Shown here: positions 9,631 to 21,200 of the stretch, in pieces
Numbering within the stretch: position 1 is the first letter of the stretch
Layout of the letters: each line of letters opens with the position of its first letter
DNA from: Saturnia japonica
Lineage: Eukaryota > Arthropoda > Insecta > Lepidoptera > Saturniidae
Direction of reading: 5' to 3'
Assembly: GCA_033032175.1 (NCBI GenBank)
Contig: CM065322.1
Span: 16,430,001-16,494,000 of the forward strand
DNA length: 64,000 nucleotides
The notes under the pieces: model-generated
Told to the model about the DNA's origin: nothing
Seen by the model: the letters and a program-made list of their open reading frames with translations, nothing else
Database searches by the model: none
Made by a program: the position numbers and the translations under genes

Positions 9631-10639
9631 CTAGCTGTGCCCCGCGGTTTCACCCGCATATAATTTAGAAGAAATCACTGATTGATGATTTATAATACTT
9701 CAGTATTGACAATATTTTTATCGGGCTGCCAGATGGTCACATCGCTGCATCGCACGACTCGTTCGCGTCTTTAACTACTATAGACATAAACCCGAGCCGA
9801 GTGTAGAATTATTTTAATTTTTCATTATCTCTCAAACTATGCGTCGAAATAACATGCTGTAAAATACGAAGTAAAAGATAAAATCTTCATTATATTTTTC
9901 TTATGATGAAGTAACTTTTGTTTGCAAGGATTCATATGCCATGCTTAAAAATAATGCCTTAAATATAAAAGTACCTTATTGTGACTTATGTAAAAGAGAT
10001 ATGATATCGCTAACTTTTTTAATATATACTAATGGTCAATATTTTTGTATAACATTGTATTTACGTATCATTAACCAATAAGCCAGCGCATGCGGATATA
10101 ACAGTTCGCGAGGGATTCGACTTCCAACTTACGTAAAAAAATCAATATTTAAGGTTAGCTAGAAACTGTAGCCTAATGTTAGTCTATACTATTCCTCGTG
10201 AGTTTGGCTATCATAAAAATATTTTTTCGAATCTGACTGGTAGTTCCAGGAGATTAGCGGGTTTAATTAAATAAACAAACAAACTAACACAAAATCTGTT
10301 CCGCTTTATTATGATAAGCGATTAAGTATAGATTTATTGGTGTCGCACTCTGCTCGAACGTCCGTACAGAGTGCGAGAGAGACAACTGCAGCTCGGATTG
10401 ATTATATCTATGTAAAACAGACGTAATTATAAATTCGTATTTCTCTGTTTCCTCTTCCAAAATTGGACCGAGGGACCGAAAAATGTTCGTTCTGAATAAT
10501 GGTACAAGAACTTTATATCTTTTATATTTTATATTCGGCAAATTTCTTTGCTGGATGTCTCATAACTGGACCGTTTTAGTAATTTCACAACGCTCCTGGT
10601 TCTTATTTATAAAAATAACTTATGGAAGAAATCAAAACA
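9631..10639 (-). repeat. Helitron-like 3' terminus at 9631, otherwise AT-rich
   Basis: The plus strand reads A CTAGCTGTGCCCCGCGGTTT at 9630, which on the minus strand gives ...CACAGCTAG|T, the same end as at 57106. A 5' end was not found. From about 9700 to 10640 nothing coding is recognised. Confidence 0.5.
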
Positions 10640-10649
10640 TAATAACATA

Positions 10650-11100
10650 GTAGTACATACATACATACATAAATCACGCCTATTTTCCAACGGGGTAGAC
10701 AGAGACCACGTCCTTCCACCTGCTACGATCCTGACATATCTCTTTCGCTTCTTCGACATTCATTAATCTTTTCATGCATGCTCGTCGGTTTAGAGTACTC
10801 TTGACCTGACCTTTCTTCAGAACGTCTCCGATTTGATCGATAAATGTTCGTCTAGGCCTTTCTCTTCCAACGATTCCTTTCACACTCGCATCATAAATTT
10901 GTTTAGTAATTCTTCTTTCATTTATCCTCTCAACATGCCCAAACCATCTAAGCATCCGTTTCACAATCCGTGTGACTATATCTTCTTTCACACCACTAAG
11001 CTCTCTTATCACACTATTTCTTACCTGTCACTTAATTTCACTCCTAACATACCTCTTAGCGCTCTCATTTCTACTGCATTTATTTTACTTTCATAGTAAT
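10650..11100 (-). pseudogene. RTE-type LINE, C-terminal end of the RT ORF
   Basis: The minus-strand stretch 11012-10680 reads RMLRWFGHVERINERR, then RERPRRTFIDQIGDVLKKGQV, NRRACMKRLMNVEEAKEIC, DRSRWKDVVSVYPVGK. This is the well-known C-terminus of RTE-clade LINE proteins. Upstream codons (to about 11100) are the same ORF with a stop (near 11015). Downstream is a (TGTA)n tail at 10655-10675, the microsatellite-type 3' end typical of the clade. The copy is 5'-truncated. Confidence 0.85.
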
Positions 11101-11109
11101 AGCACATAA

Positions 11110-11650
11110 TAATATAAATTGTATAGATTAACCACTAACAGGAGACAAATTAACTGTATAAAAGAAGGCTCAACAGTAAATACTAAAAATAAGCATTATA
11201 AAATCCCAGAGGATGTGGGTGTTTCGTCATCCATACCAGACTTGTTTCTTTATTCTCGAGAAATCAAGCGTACAGTACTTGTGGAGCTTACTGAACCGTG
11301 GGAAACTAATATACCTAACTAATATTAATATACCACGAAATAAAAATAAATAAATAAGTATTACGATCTATGTAATGAGCTAACCAAGAACGGCTATGCG
11401 GTTAACTTGTATGCGGTGGAAGTAGGAGCGAGAGGTATTACAGCGAAATCTCTCTATAACTTGCTAAACGACCTCGGCCTGTTGATAACTGCAGTAAGTT
11501 CTATTTTAGAACGGGTATCTAAAGCAGCATTAACAGGCTCTTACCAAATCTGGCTTGGCAGGGAGGGTATCGCAGGCAGTCAAAGTGAGCGCTGATGTGC
11601 ATCATAAGGGGGCCCCTTAAACCTACACCTGGGTCACAAGTCCCGACTAC
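11110..11650 (+). pseudogene. Retroelement 3' end with PD-(D/E)XK-like segment, copy P1
   Basis: Open stretches 11119-11322 and 11407-11595 read in one order: [35 protein letters not shown], then [40 protein letters not shown]. The pattern P-D, then V-E-L-T-x-P-W-E, then a K-Y segment and V-E-V-G-x-R-G is shared with uncharacterised C-terminal regions of invertebrate reverse-transcriptase ORFs. It resembles a restriction-like endonuclease fold (my inference). A stop at 11320 and small gaps break it. The non-coding tail carries the palindrome AAGGGGGCCCCTT. Copies P2 and P3 are at 30016-30545 and 60785-61215. Confidence 0.6.
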
Positions 11651-11824
11651 ACGATGGACCCGGCACCCGTACGGCTCTAAACAAATTAATGCGTTTGTAT
11701 AGACGAAATGCCGTCCGCATCTTCTCTTAAACCGGTAGGTCTAGAAACATGAAATTTTGCACAACTGTTATTATATAACGGCAGTTGAATACTATGGAAA
11801 GATTTTTGAAGTATTTTTTTAACC

Positions 11825-11942
11825 TTATGTGACGATATGGCCCAAGCCTAGTGGAAGACTGTCTCTCTAGTGCAGCTGCCGGAACACACCTATTAGTGCT
11901 TGTAGCAAAATTATCAACATGAGGGTGGTAGCTAGCCAGGCC
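11825..11942 (-). repeat. tRNA-derived SINE, family A (3' portion)
   Basis: This matches, inverted, the body of the copy at 15718-15972, including GGCTAGCTACC and the CTGCACT...GAGAC blocks. The tRNA-related head is missing. Confidence 0.6.
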
Positions 11943-12149
11943 ATGAAAATGTGACGGTTCCTTAATTGTTATATCATAATATATATATTAACTGGCTCAC
12001 TGTTGGGCAAAGGCCCCTTACAAGAGAAGGTTACCACGCCGCGTCAGCCCACGACTTATTGGCGATTTCAAATACCAAGAAATCAGTAGTGTTATATTTT
12101 TCCCAAATACAAGCACATTTCATCACGATACTTTCCATCACCGTGAGCT
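11943..12149. repeat. Short RTE-like tail fragment and spacer
   Basis: CACTGTTGGGCAAAGGCCCC near 12000 is a phrase often seen in 3' ends of lepidopteran RTE-type repeats. Nothing else is recognised. Confidence 0.35.
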
Positions 12150-12300
12150 GATAGTCCAATCCTTCGCCGTAACAGCAGCACGACTGTGGAATTCGCTTCC
12201 TATCAACATCCAACAAGCCAACTCTCGGGATATCATCAAGTATTCGCTACGTAGATCTTACTTGGAGCAATTTTATTTTTGGCTAGATTTTTTTTTTAAA
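12150..12300 (+). pseudogene. CR1/Jockey-like LINE, extreme C-terminus
   Basis: Translation gives SFAVTAARLWNSLPINIQQA, then DIIKYSLRRSYLEQF. The A-x-R-L-W-N-S-L-P-x-x-I block and the following F/Y-K motif mark the end of many CR1/Jockey reverse transcriptases. Confidence 0.7.
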
Positions 12301-12479
12301 CTAAATATAATGCACACCTTGCATTTAACTTTCTCTTGCTCTCCTGAAAGGCTTGGTAGAAAATGCTTTTTAGCATTAAGTCCTCCATTTGTACTTTTTT
12401 TTGTGCAATGAAGAATATAATAATAATAATAGTGAATTAGTAGAATTAGTGAATTTATGCAAACTTCGAAAAATTCGTT

Positions 12480-12570
12480 GGTTAATGTTGAGCTATGAAC
12501 CATGCGGACATCGAATCGATATTCCGCCGCCTGGCTAAACCACTCGACCACCACGATGGTGACATCCCAG
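12480..12570 (-). repeat. tRNA-like SINE head fragment
   Basis: The minus strand reads GTGGTGGTCGAGTGGTTTAG, resembling an A box, then GATTCGATGTCCGCATGG, resembling a B box. It is a short isolated fragment. Confidence 0.4.
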
Positions 12571-13004
12571 TGAGATGTTGTCTATGAAAAGTTACATCTG
12601 CTAGTAAAACATATTTGATTTTATCTTAAACTTACTTGATTTTTCTATAAGCATTCTCTACATTTCCGTTAGAAAGTTAATCACAAAGAAACATTTTCAC
12701 CAAAAATTATGAATTTATTAAACGGAACGCGGCGTATCGATTTTACACGGTCAATGTAGGTACTGAAAATAATTCGATATCTTTTTCTGTTATCTATAAT
12801 CACCAACTGTTTTATAAGTTGGATACGTAGGCAGTTTATCTGTACGATTGCCCTATTTGTGGGTTAGCAGACATGTTGCTAACATAGTAACCACACGATA
12901 AAAAATTTGTTCCCATGACGATGGCAAACAATCTTGCGGTAGTTTTTGGATGGATTTTGATCTCTTATTTTATTCACTTCACGTTGGAACGAAACATTAA
13001 CCCG

Positions 13005-13212
13005 TATCTTCGAAGGGTTAGGCAGAGGTGTTCGCCGTGTATGTGTTTAGGTAGCATGTAATACAGGGCGAACCTATTGCCAGTAATCTGACACAAGGCC
13101 AAACTCCGAAATACACTGAGAATTTCATAGAAAAACCCAATAACATTTTCCTCGACCTGTGAGTCGAACCCAGGACCTCGAGCATAGCAGTCGCGCTTAA
13201 GACCACGAAGCT
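13005..13212 (-). repeat. tRNA-derived SINE, family B
   Basis: On the minus strand a tRNA-like head with CTTAAGCGCGACTGCTATGC and B box GAGGTCCTGGGTTCGACTC leads to a body ending ...CACCTCTGCCTAACCCTTCG. Other copies: 16630-16765 (+), 34330-34487 (-), 54318-54562 (+, most complete), 61907-62098 (-). Confidence 0.78.
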
Positions 13213-15047
13213 AATAAATTGTACAAAAAATTTGTGTTTATAGATTACTTAAAAAAAATCTTAGGAAAAATATAATAAATGAAAATTACTTATTAAATAT
13301 ATTTTATTATAAAATTAATATAATAACAACAAAATTGAGTCATACTTTACACAAAATTATTACATAAGAAAATATGCTTCCTTCATCGAATTTAGTAAAG
13401 GCCGTAGAGGGTAACATTGAGAACTCCGCGTGCATCATGTGACGGATGAGCAACGTTACGAAGTCAGCCTTCATTGAAATAATGTGAATTCATTAAACTG
13501 ACTGTGTATTGATTTCGTCTCAAGTACCTATGACAGAGATAAGCGCCTACGATTGAGGCAGTTGCAAGCCGACCGTAGCGCGGAATGGACGTGTATCGGT
13601 GAGGTGTTGTTGATTTGGTATAGATTAGAACAATACAATTACAATAATTACCTAACGCCATGTTGTTAGCACGCGAGATAAAAATATCGTGATGTCCCTC
13701 TTTAGCTAAGCCAAAGAAGTATATATTAAGTATAACATAGAATTTTTTTTTATATAATAAATACTTTCGTTTTTTTTTATAAATTAATTTAAGCAATACA
13801 TTGCTAAAATAGTGAAAAAATTGTTATTGTATTCTTATCACTGTAGATACATATAAATTAGACCAAATACAGTAGTAAAGTGTATTTTTTAAATTAAATT
13901 ATTATATTGTCATTACGCATTATAAGTAAAATTATTAGATATTATTTGAATAAATAAAATTAAATGTAATATACCTCCTCTTGCTGACGTATAACGATAA
14001 TAAACAAACATTATGTGTACAGTTTCGAATGACCATACTCATAAAGAAATTGCAGTCGCATATAAATCGAAAATAAAAAAATTGTGAATAAAGCTTTCCA
14101 CTGGGATCAGTTGTTTATCTATGCTTATGCATATGATGATGTATGATTAAAAAAAAAAGAAAGCATCTATGTACTATTTAATCCCATAACATAATATTGT
14201 GATACTTGCCTAAAAATATTTCAAAGGCAAGTAGACGACTGACATGTGACGTTACTCATTTACTTTACGGTTTGCAAAAAAAAACAAATGTAACTTGAAT
14301 GTAGTTCATCTAATTAAATTTTTAACAATTATCTCCAATTTAAAATTCGGTAATCGGTTTTTATGATTATTTTTATATTGATGATTATGATGATTATTAA
14401 TTCCACACGTTCGTCTAGTTGGTTTGATAACGTAAAAATTTTAAACAACGTTTACATTCACTTCGATATACACTCACAAACCAAAAGAAGCGGGTTTGAA
14501 ATAGAGAGCTACAAATAAGTTGTATTACAATAATATAATTATGCAGGCTACAAAACATTTAATATTTTATTATTAGATATTAATTATAATTTACAAGCTA
14601 ATAGTTTTTCTATTATATCCTGTAGCTATTTGATACATTAATAAATGAAGCCAATGGAATGTGAAATAAAATATTTAAAAATAATAACATTATTGTGGTT
14701 TAGTATGTAAAGTAAATATATTTAAATCTGTCTGCTTACAAAAAAGAACCTTCCTTTAACCTTAATGAACATTAAAACCTTCAAAATAATATTCTTTAAT
14801 TTTTTTTAAAAAGTAATATTTTAAATAACTTCCGTAAGAATAAAAAATAGTAATTACACATGGTAAATACATATCTTACTTAATGTTTTTTTTTTAAATA
14901 ATTTAAATGTATATAAATACTTGGAAAAGTTTCTTGTGACAGTAAAAAAAGTCAAAACATTAAAATGATAAAACTTTGTGTTCAACAATACAAGTGGCTA
15001 CATCTATCGTCGATATATTAAAACAACAACCTTAAGATCTAATTCAG
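13213..15047. other. AT-rich 3' flank of the protease gene
   Basis: No coding exon is recognised. On the minus strand an AATAAA hexamer at 14566-14571 lies about 480 bp past the protease stop codon and could serve as its poly(A) signal. In such AT-rich DNA the match may be chance. Confidence 0.4.
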
Positions 15048-15206
15048 TCAATTTAGTCCGTTATCCCCGATCACCTTGCTCTGTATCCAGGGTACAAAGT
15101 AGGTGACCCTGGTGTATACGCCTGGGTAGCCGGCCTCAGCGCACTTCTTCCCGAAGGAGACCACACCGATTTGATAGAAATACGTCTTATATTCTTTTTG
15201 GTTGTA
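15048..15206 (-). CDS. Protease exon 9: C-terminus
   Basis: Encodes [39 protein letters not shown] and [13 protein letters not shown], ending at TGA (15050-15048). The G-V-V-S-F-G, [13 protein letters not shown] and W-I blocks complete the chymotrypsin fold. Confidence 0.95.
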   Translation of the reverse strand, partial: YNQKEYKTYFYQIGVVSFGKKCAEAGYPGVYTRVTYFVPWIQSKVIGDNGLN

Positions 15207-18200
15207 CTGAAAAATAAAATAATATAATAATTATTAAATTGTCCTTACGTTCTACAGAAAGGCTAGAAACTCGGCTCAAAATAAAAATGTTTCATAGTTT
15301 CTAGACCATTCATCCGATTGTAACAAAGGTTTGGTAACTTATGCGCGCACGACCGTAAATATATTGTATTTGTACAAACAGTTTATAATAGATAGCGTGC
15401 AAGTCGTTTAATTTAGAAAACATGACCTAAGTCGCGCGCAGAAGCTAGTAATAGAATAGAATATAATAAACTCACAATAGGCTGCATGAGCGGTCCACCG
15501 CTGTCACCCTGGCAGGCATCCTTGCCACCCTTCTTGTACCCGGCGCAAAGGACACGCTCGTCTATCGTCTGCTCTTTGAACTTGGCGTACGCCTGCTTGC
15601 AGAAGTCGTTACTCACCACGGGCAGCTGTAGGACTTGCAAATGGTCCGCCGAAGGACCTCCTGTTAAACAGACATAAAACCATGAGTAAATTCGTTGAGA
15701 AATTAAAACAAAATTGACGTGAATTCGAATCCCTGCAATGAGGCGGAGCACCCGGCGAATGAAAACGTCGTGATGAAACCATAGCATGGTGGTAGGGCCT
15801 TTTCATAATGCCCGCCCGGCTAGCTACCACCCTCAGGTTGAAAATCTGTCACCAAGCACCAATACGTGTGTTCCAGCAGCTGCACTTGAGAGCCAGTCTT
15901 CCACTAGGATTAGCGTGCTACCCTCTTGGGCCACATTGTCACTTAAGATCAGGTGAGATTGTGGCAGTAAAGATAAAAAAGTATATAGGTAAAAATAAAA
16001 ATATTCTTTGATCGAGTCTCTTGCTGATCTCCTCAATGACTAGGATATTTGTCCAAACGGGTGGTTAGGGGTGTAAGGGGTGTAAAATACATCTTGAAAG
16101 CTGAGACGCCCAAGTCAGCCTCATCTGCACGTGGTGCACCCTTATGAGTAACGAACGAGGAAATAAAGATAGCGGGGTGGTGAGCTGTTTTGCCCGACTG
16201 AGTCTCGACCACAATGCGTGTGGTGAAAACTCCGTCACAGTGACTCGCTTTTGCCTGTGCATATACAGTTAAATGTATGCAGGCTGGCATGACATCAGCG
16301 ACCGTTGACGGATTACGATCTCTCGGTGGTAGCCGTTGTGTTAGGATTGTACTGTGTTTACCATCAGGAACAGTACAGTCAATTTGCCAGGTCTAAACTA
16401 AATAAAGTAATTTTTTTTTTTTTGTCAGATACTTACGGAAATCGGTATCACCCCAGCCAGCGATAAGGGGGTTGTAATTCTCATAACTTCTTGCTCTCAG
16501 CTCCATTTCCTTGGGTATACAAATCGGTTTAATCATTTCTGAAAAGAAAAAGGGGGCTCAAGGTTACTTCACGGGTTTATGTTATGTTTTAACTATCATC
16601 TATATAGTTTTAACTGCTTTGTTAGCATATTATAGTGTTCTTAAGAGCGACTGCTACGCTCGAGGTCCTGGGTTAGATACCTGTCGCGCCCTCTATTACA
16701 TGAAACCTAAAAACATACACGGCGGACTGTGGGTGTACAATAGTCCACATCTGCCTCATCAAAATTAAATCATTAATAATAAATGTTTTCGTGAAAAAAA
16801 ATGGTTGTAAAACTAACTATTTCATTAGAAATGCCATCTGTTGATGTTAATGAAAATAAATTTAAAGCGCGATCTATTGAGAATATGTTTAAATAATATG
16901 ACAGTTGACTATAATGTGTAAAATATTCGCACAGGTCGGCTAGTAGCCTAGGTATATGTCGAGAAAGGTTATCGGATATTCAATATCACGCTAAGACCCT
17001 TAGGAATGGAGCAGTGACCATAAATTTCAACCAATCTGACAATTCGTATGCATAATGCAAGTAGTTATGATACGTATGAAAGAGGCACGTACAATTAAAA
17101 TTTAATGTGGGTGAATCCACAGGGTACAGCTAGTACATGTATAACAGGATATTAAAAAATATATATTGACCTCTACCAACGCGTCATATTAAATGCTATA
17201 CTATTAGTATGTCGATGAATCGTCGATGTGGTTATGGAAACCGTACTAATGAACCCATAATCGGTATCCCTACTTTACCGCAATGGCTGGGCGCGATTGC
17301 AATAGGTTTGCTCTGACACCAAACCCACTTTTTAAGCAAGAAACAAACGACTTAAAGCTGTTAATATGTTGTCCAGCGCAAGACTGTGTAAGTCTTGTAC
17401 AACAATCTCATTCTTACCTGTAAATTGTACTTCTTTATCTAGCACCAAAATGCCGATGTCGTTAGTGTACGCAGTGGGACTGTAGTCTTCATGTTTTATC
17501 TTCGATTTGATTAGTACATCTATAGGGAAGGCGCCGTCATCATCTCTGACCAGGTTCAGCTCACCCAGACGAACAACGTAACTGCAAATCGGTGTTAAGT
17601 ATTTTAGCATACTGTACATACAAGAAAAAAAACTATTCTCGATATATCTGGAAACGTCTAGAATTTACTCGAAACATTGAAAATATACTCCTTGTATGTA
17701 AGGCAGAGATAGGGAGAACCTGCTTATATGGGGGACAAGTTGAAAAAGTGTCCAGCTGTAAGTATCAAAGTACAATTCAAAAATCCATTAAAATGGCGCT
17801 AGCGTAGTAAGTAGCTAGTACGGAATGATACTATTTTTACTATTGTAAAACTTAAAAAAGTAACTGAATTATGAAAAGTTAGTGGACTGAAAAGTTGTCC
17901 AAGATTGCGAAAATTTAAAAATAATAACACTTCCCCTTCTTTTAAGATTCTTTATCATATATTTCAAGGATATTCTAAGGTGAGGAATTTTGACTTTCGT
18001 TTCATTTGGGTATATAAGCAAGCCGTTCGGAACCAGGACTGTTCTGTTTTGGACAATAAAGTGGAAACAACAAGTGATAAAAGAACGAAATTTACAAGAG
18101 GACCATAGAGAGTGAGAGAGATACTGTAAGTACGACCACAGTTTTTTGTTTAATTTTGTAACGTGCCTAAAGAACTATTTTTGACGATGTACTTTTTTAG

Positions 18201-21200
18201 CATTATTCAAATAAAAACTCAATGGTTAAAAACAGCAGATAAAACAGTTGATATATTGCAAGGACGTTGTTAATCATTCGCCTGCTTCAATCAGTCAATG
18301 CCGAAGATAACTCTCAAGATGCGCCCGCGCAAACCGGTTCACTAGGTCAATCAACACTTATAAATTATACTTCTCTGCCTTTTCAAACAATAATTAATAC
18401 AAAGATTTCCTATTATATAGTTTTTTGGGTTATTTTTTGTCTTGTTTTTTTAATATTCTGACGTTCTGGTGACTTCTGAGTATCTTTAGTCGCAATGTAC
18501 AATTTTATGTTTTTGCAATGTGTATTTTGATCATAAACTTATCTAATTATAAGTGTGTCAAAGTGACAGAAGTTGGTAAACGTACGCTAAACTTAGTAAT
18601 ACTTAAGCTCTCAATTGCAGCTGCCGGAATAAACCAATCTATGCATATTTTAATCTTGCCCCATCAAAGTAGGTTCGACATAACATGTTTTCTTCCGCCA
18701 TGTTGTGAACTGAGATTTTTTTAAATACTAACTGAATAATGACTGTTAAAATATATACAGCTATAGTATATAGCTTTTGACATCTAAAGGTCCCCGGTTC
18801 ATTCCCGGGTTTCGGCACCACTTTTACTGTTAAATAGAACAGTAAAGAACTTAAAATAGTGTTTATTTTCACTGATTTTTTTATACAAATCAATGAAAAT
18901 TATATCTACTATTAATGTATTAAGGGTACTTGTCTTTATTTTACTAGAGTGATTCAACCCGGTGTTGTCACTTATAAAAAATGACAATGTTTCAATGTTA
19001 TCATAATTTTTATACATATAAATTGTTCTTATAAATATTATAATTTCTATTTGTTTATTTTATACATATTTTTATCAATTCATTTGTTATGTTCAATTTT
19101 ATTGAACAATGATTGTACTGTACCTGATGGTATACGGTACATTCCACAAACAACGGCAACCGTCGGTGACGTAAATTTCATTGGCAGTAGTCGATGTCAT
19201 GCCAGTCTGCTGAAAAGCTTATTCACATCTCGTTTGAAGGCACTAATATCATAGGTAGGAAGAAATACGTTGGGTGAGAGATCATTCCACATCTGCACGG
19301 TACCGAAAATATAGTATTGAGATGTAGTTTGGATTTAGTACTGGGAGGTGGGGGATGGGGACAGACAGGCAAGACTCATATTATACATACTTCGCTGCAG
19401 CATTGCTTTCTCTAGCAGTATTTGAAGCTCTATGGACACTCTATTCAAATTGGTCGTTAAAAATAGCAACTCTTATATGTTTGGAACCAGAGTGGTAGGC
19501 TCAATGCCTGAGTGCGAGTCAAGCTATCCAGCAATAGCTTATCCACACCCTGCTTTGAGGGATCAGCTACCTACCTTGCCCGTACCTAGCTACTCTCTTA
19601 AACTGAGATTCTACATCCACGGAAAATGATAATGACTGTAAAAACAATTTAAAAAAAAAATGGAAAAACTCGATCGAGTACATAATGACATGCACATTTG
19701 CCGCAGAGATATTGAATTAACAAAAGTAGAAAAACAACATTTTTAGCTTTTAGAATGAATAGATTCCTTAAGTCCACATTGAAAAAGTATGTGGCAAATA
19801 CAAAGTTTTGTTTTTGTACAAATTAAGAAAAACTTGTACTCCAAAAACCTTATTGGCAGCGTACCACGGATACGTTACATCCGAATTAAACTATGGCCTA
19901 ATAAAAAAGGGGAAACTCTGCTGATTGAACCTTCATAGCACAGAAAAAAAGGTGTTAGGGCAGTGGTGGTATACCCCCATGGGAGTCATGCAGGCCATTA
20001 TTTAAAAACCTACTTTTACTGAATATTGCCCTTCTTGTATATACTGGAGGAAGCTAAATTTATTAAGAAACACCCAAAGTTGTTCAAAACAGTTATTGAC
20101 ATATTTCCTAGATCTAAAAGGAATACAGACAGAATTGTTTTGCCTATTGCACCAAAAATCGGCACTGTACTATGAGAGCGTTAGACGTATATATAATGCT
20201 GTCCCTTACAATATTAGGGAACTGTCATAAAAAAGGTTTGCTAGAAAATTTAAACTGTGGCTAATAAAAAAAAAACATTGTATCCTTTAACAGATTTTTA
20301 TAATAGTAAGGCAGTATATTGTACGCATAGCTCGTCTAAGTAGGTGTAATATGTTAAATTTGAATAATGAATGTAGTATTGATGTAATATTTGTATGTCG
20401 CAATGTGATTAAATATATACGGACTCTATAATTATATACCAAACACTTACATGTAACCTGCATTTATAACAATTAAATAAATTATTATTATTAAGTGTCT
20501 TCTTAGGGCCTAAATTGAATATAATATTTTTGGTTTTGATTTAAACCTATGATCATTACCGCTGCATCTGAAGGCATTATCGACGTAATAGAACTCTTAA
20601 GAACGACTGACAGACAAAAAACAGCTAAAACAGCTGGTCATGTTTCGTATTTGTCTTTCTCTAGTAAATTCGAGTTACCAAGTCGGCAGCCCTAGACGCG
20701 ACTGAAGTTTGCTTTTGACAAATACCACATGAAGACATCTCAAACTTATAGCACTAATTTGTATTCGAAAGTGACGTTCGAACTCCGATATAATAAGACA
20801 TGTTTATGTCTCCAAACTGTTATGATTCAAAATTATTTGCCAAAAAAGGTCAAATCAACAAACTTATTTGACATTGCATAGATAATTTTATTCGATAAAC
20901 ACTGATAAATTGTTACGAAGTATTTCGACAATATAAATTAAGAGAAATTAAATATTTTGCGTGTTTAATATTTTTCATACTTTATAAAACACAGTCTAAA
21001 TAAAATCCCAGCTCCAACGTTGGCGCTAATCTTTGCAACGGTTAATGATGAAGATTTTCGAAGATACAACTATAAATTTTTAGGACGGTCTCTTACTCGG
21101 CAACGTATCATTGTATATTTGTTCGCCATATTAAAATCACTTTTCAGTTTACTTTTCATTAAAATATGATTGAAAATTTCTCTAGCAATAGGTATAATAA

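Noticed and set aside
11407..11595. An independent 62-residue host gene
   Set aside because: The same ORF appears three times with decay in flanking codons and a shared 3' tail, so it belongs to a retroelement.
12031..12216. 61-codon minus-strand frame
   Set aside because: Antisense of the LINE C-terminus that reads better on the plus strand at 12150-12300.
15413..15787. Reading through protease exon 8 as one 124-codon exon
   Set aside because: Splice acceptor at 15661 and donor at 15475, phase match with neighbours, and loss of protease similarity outside mark the exon limits.
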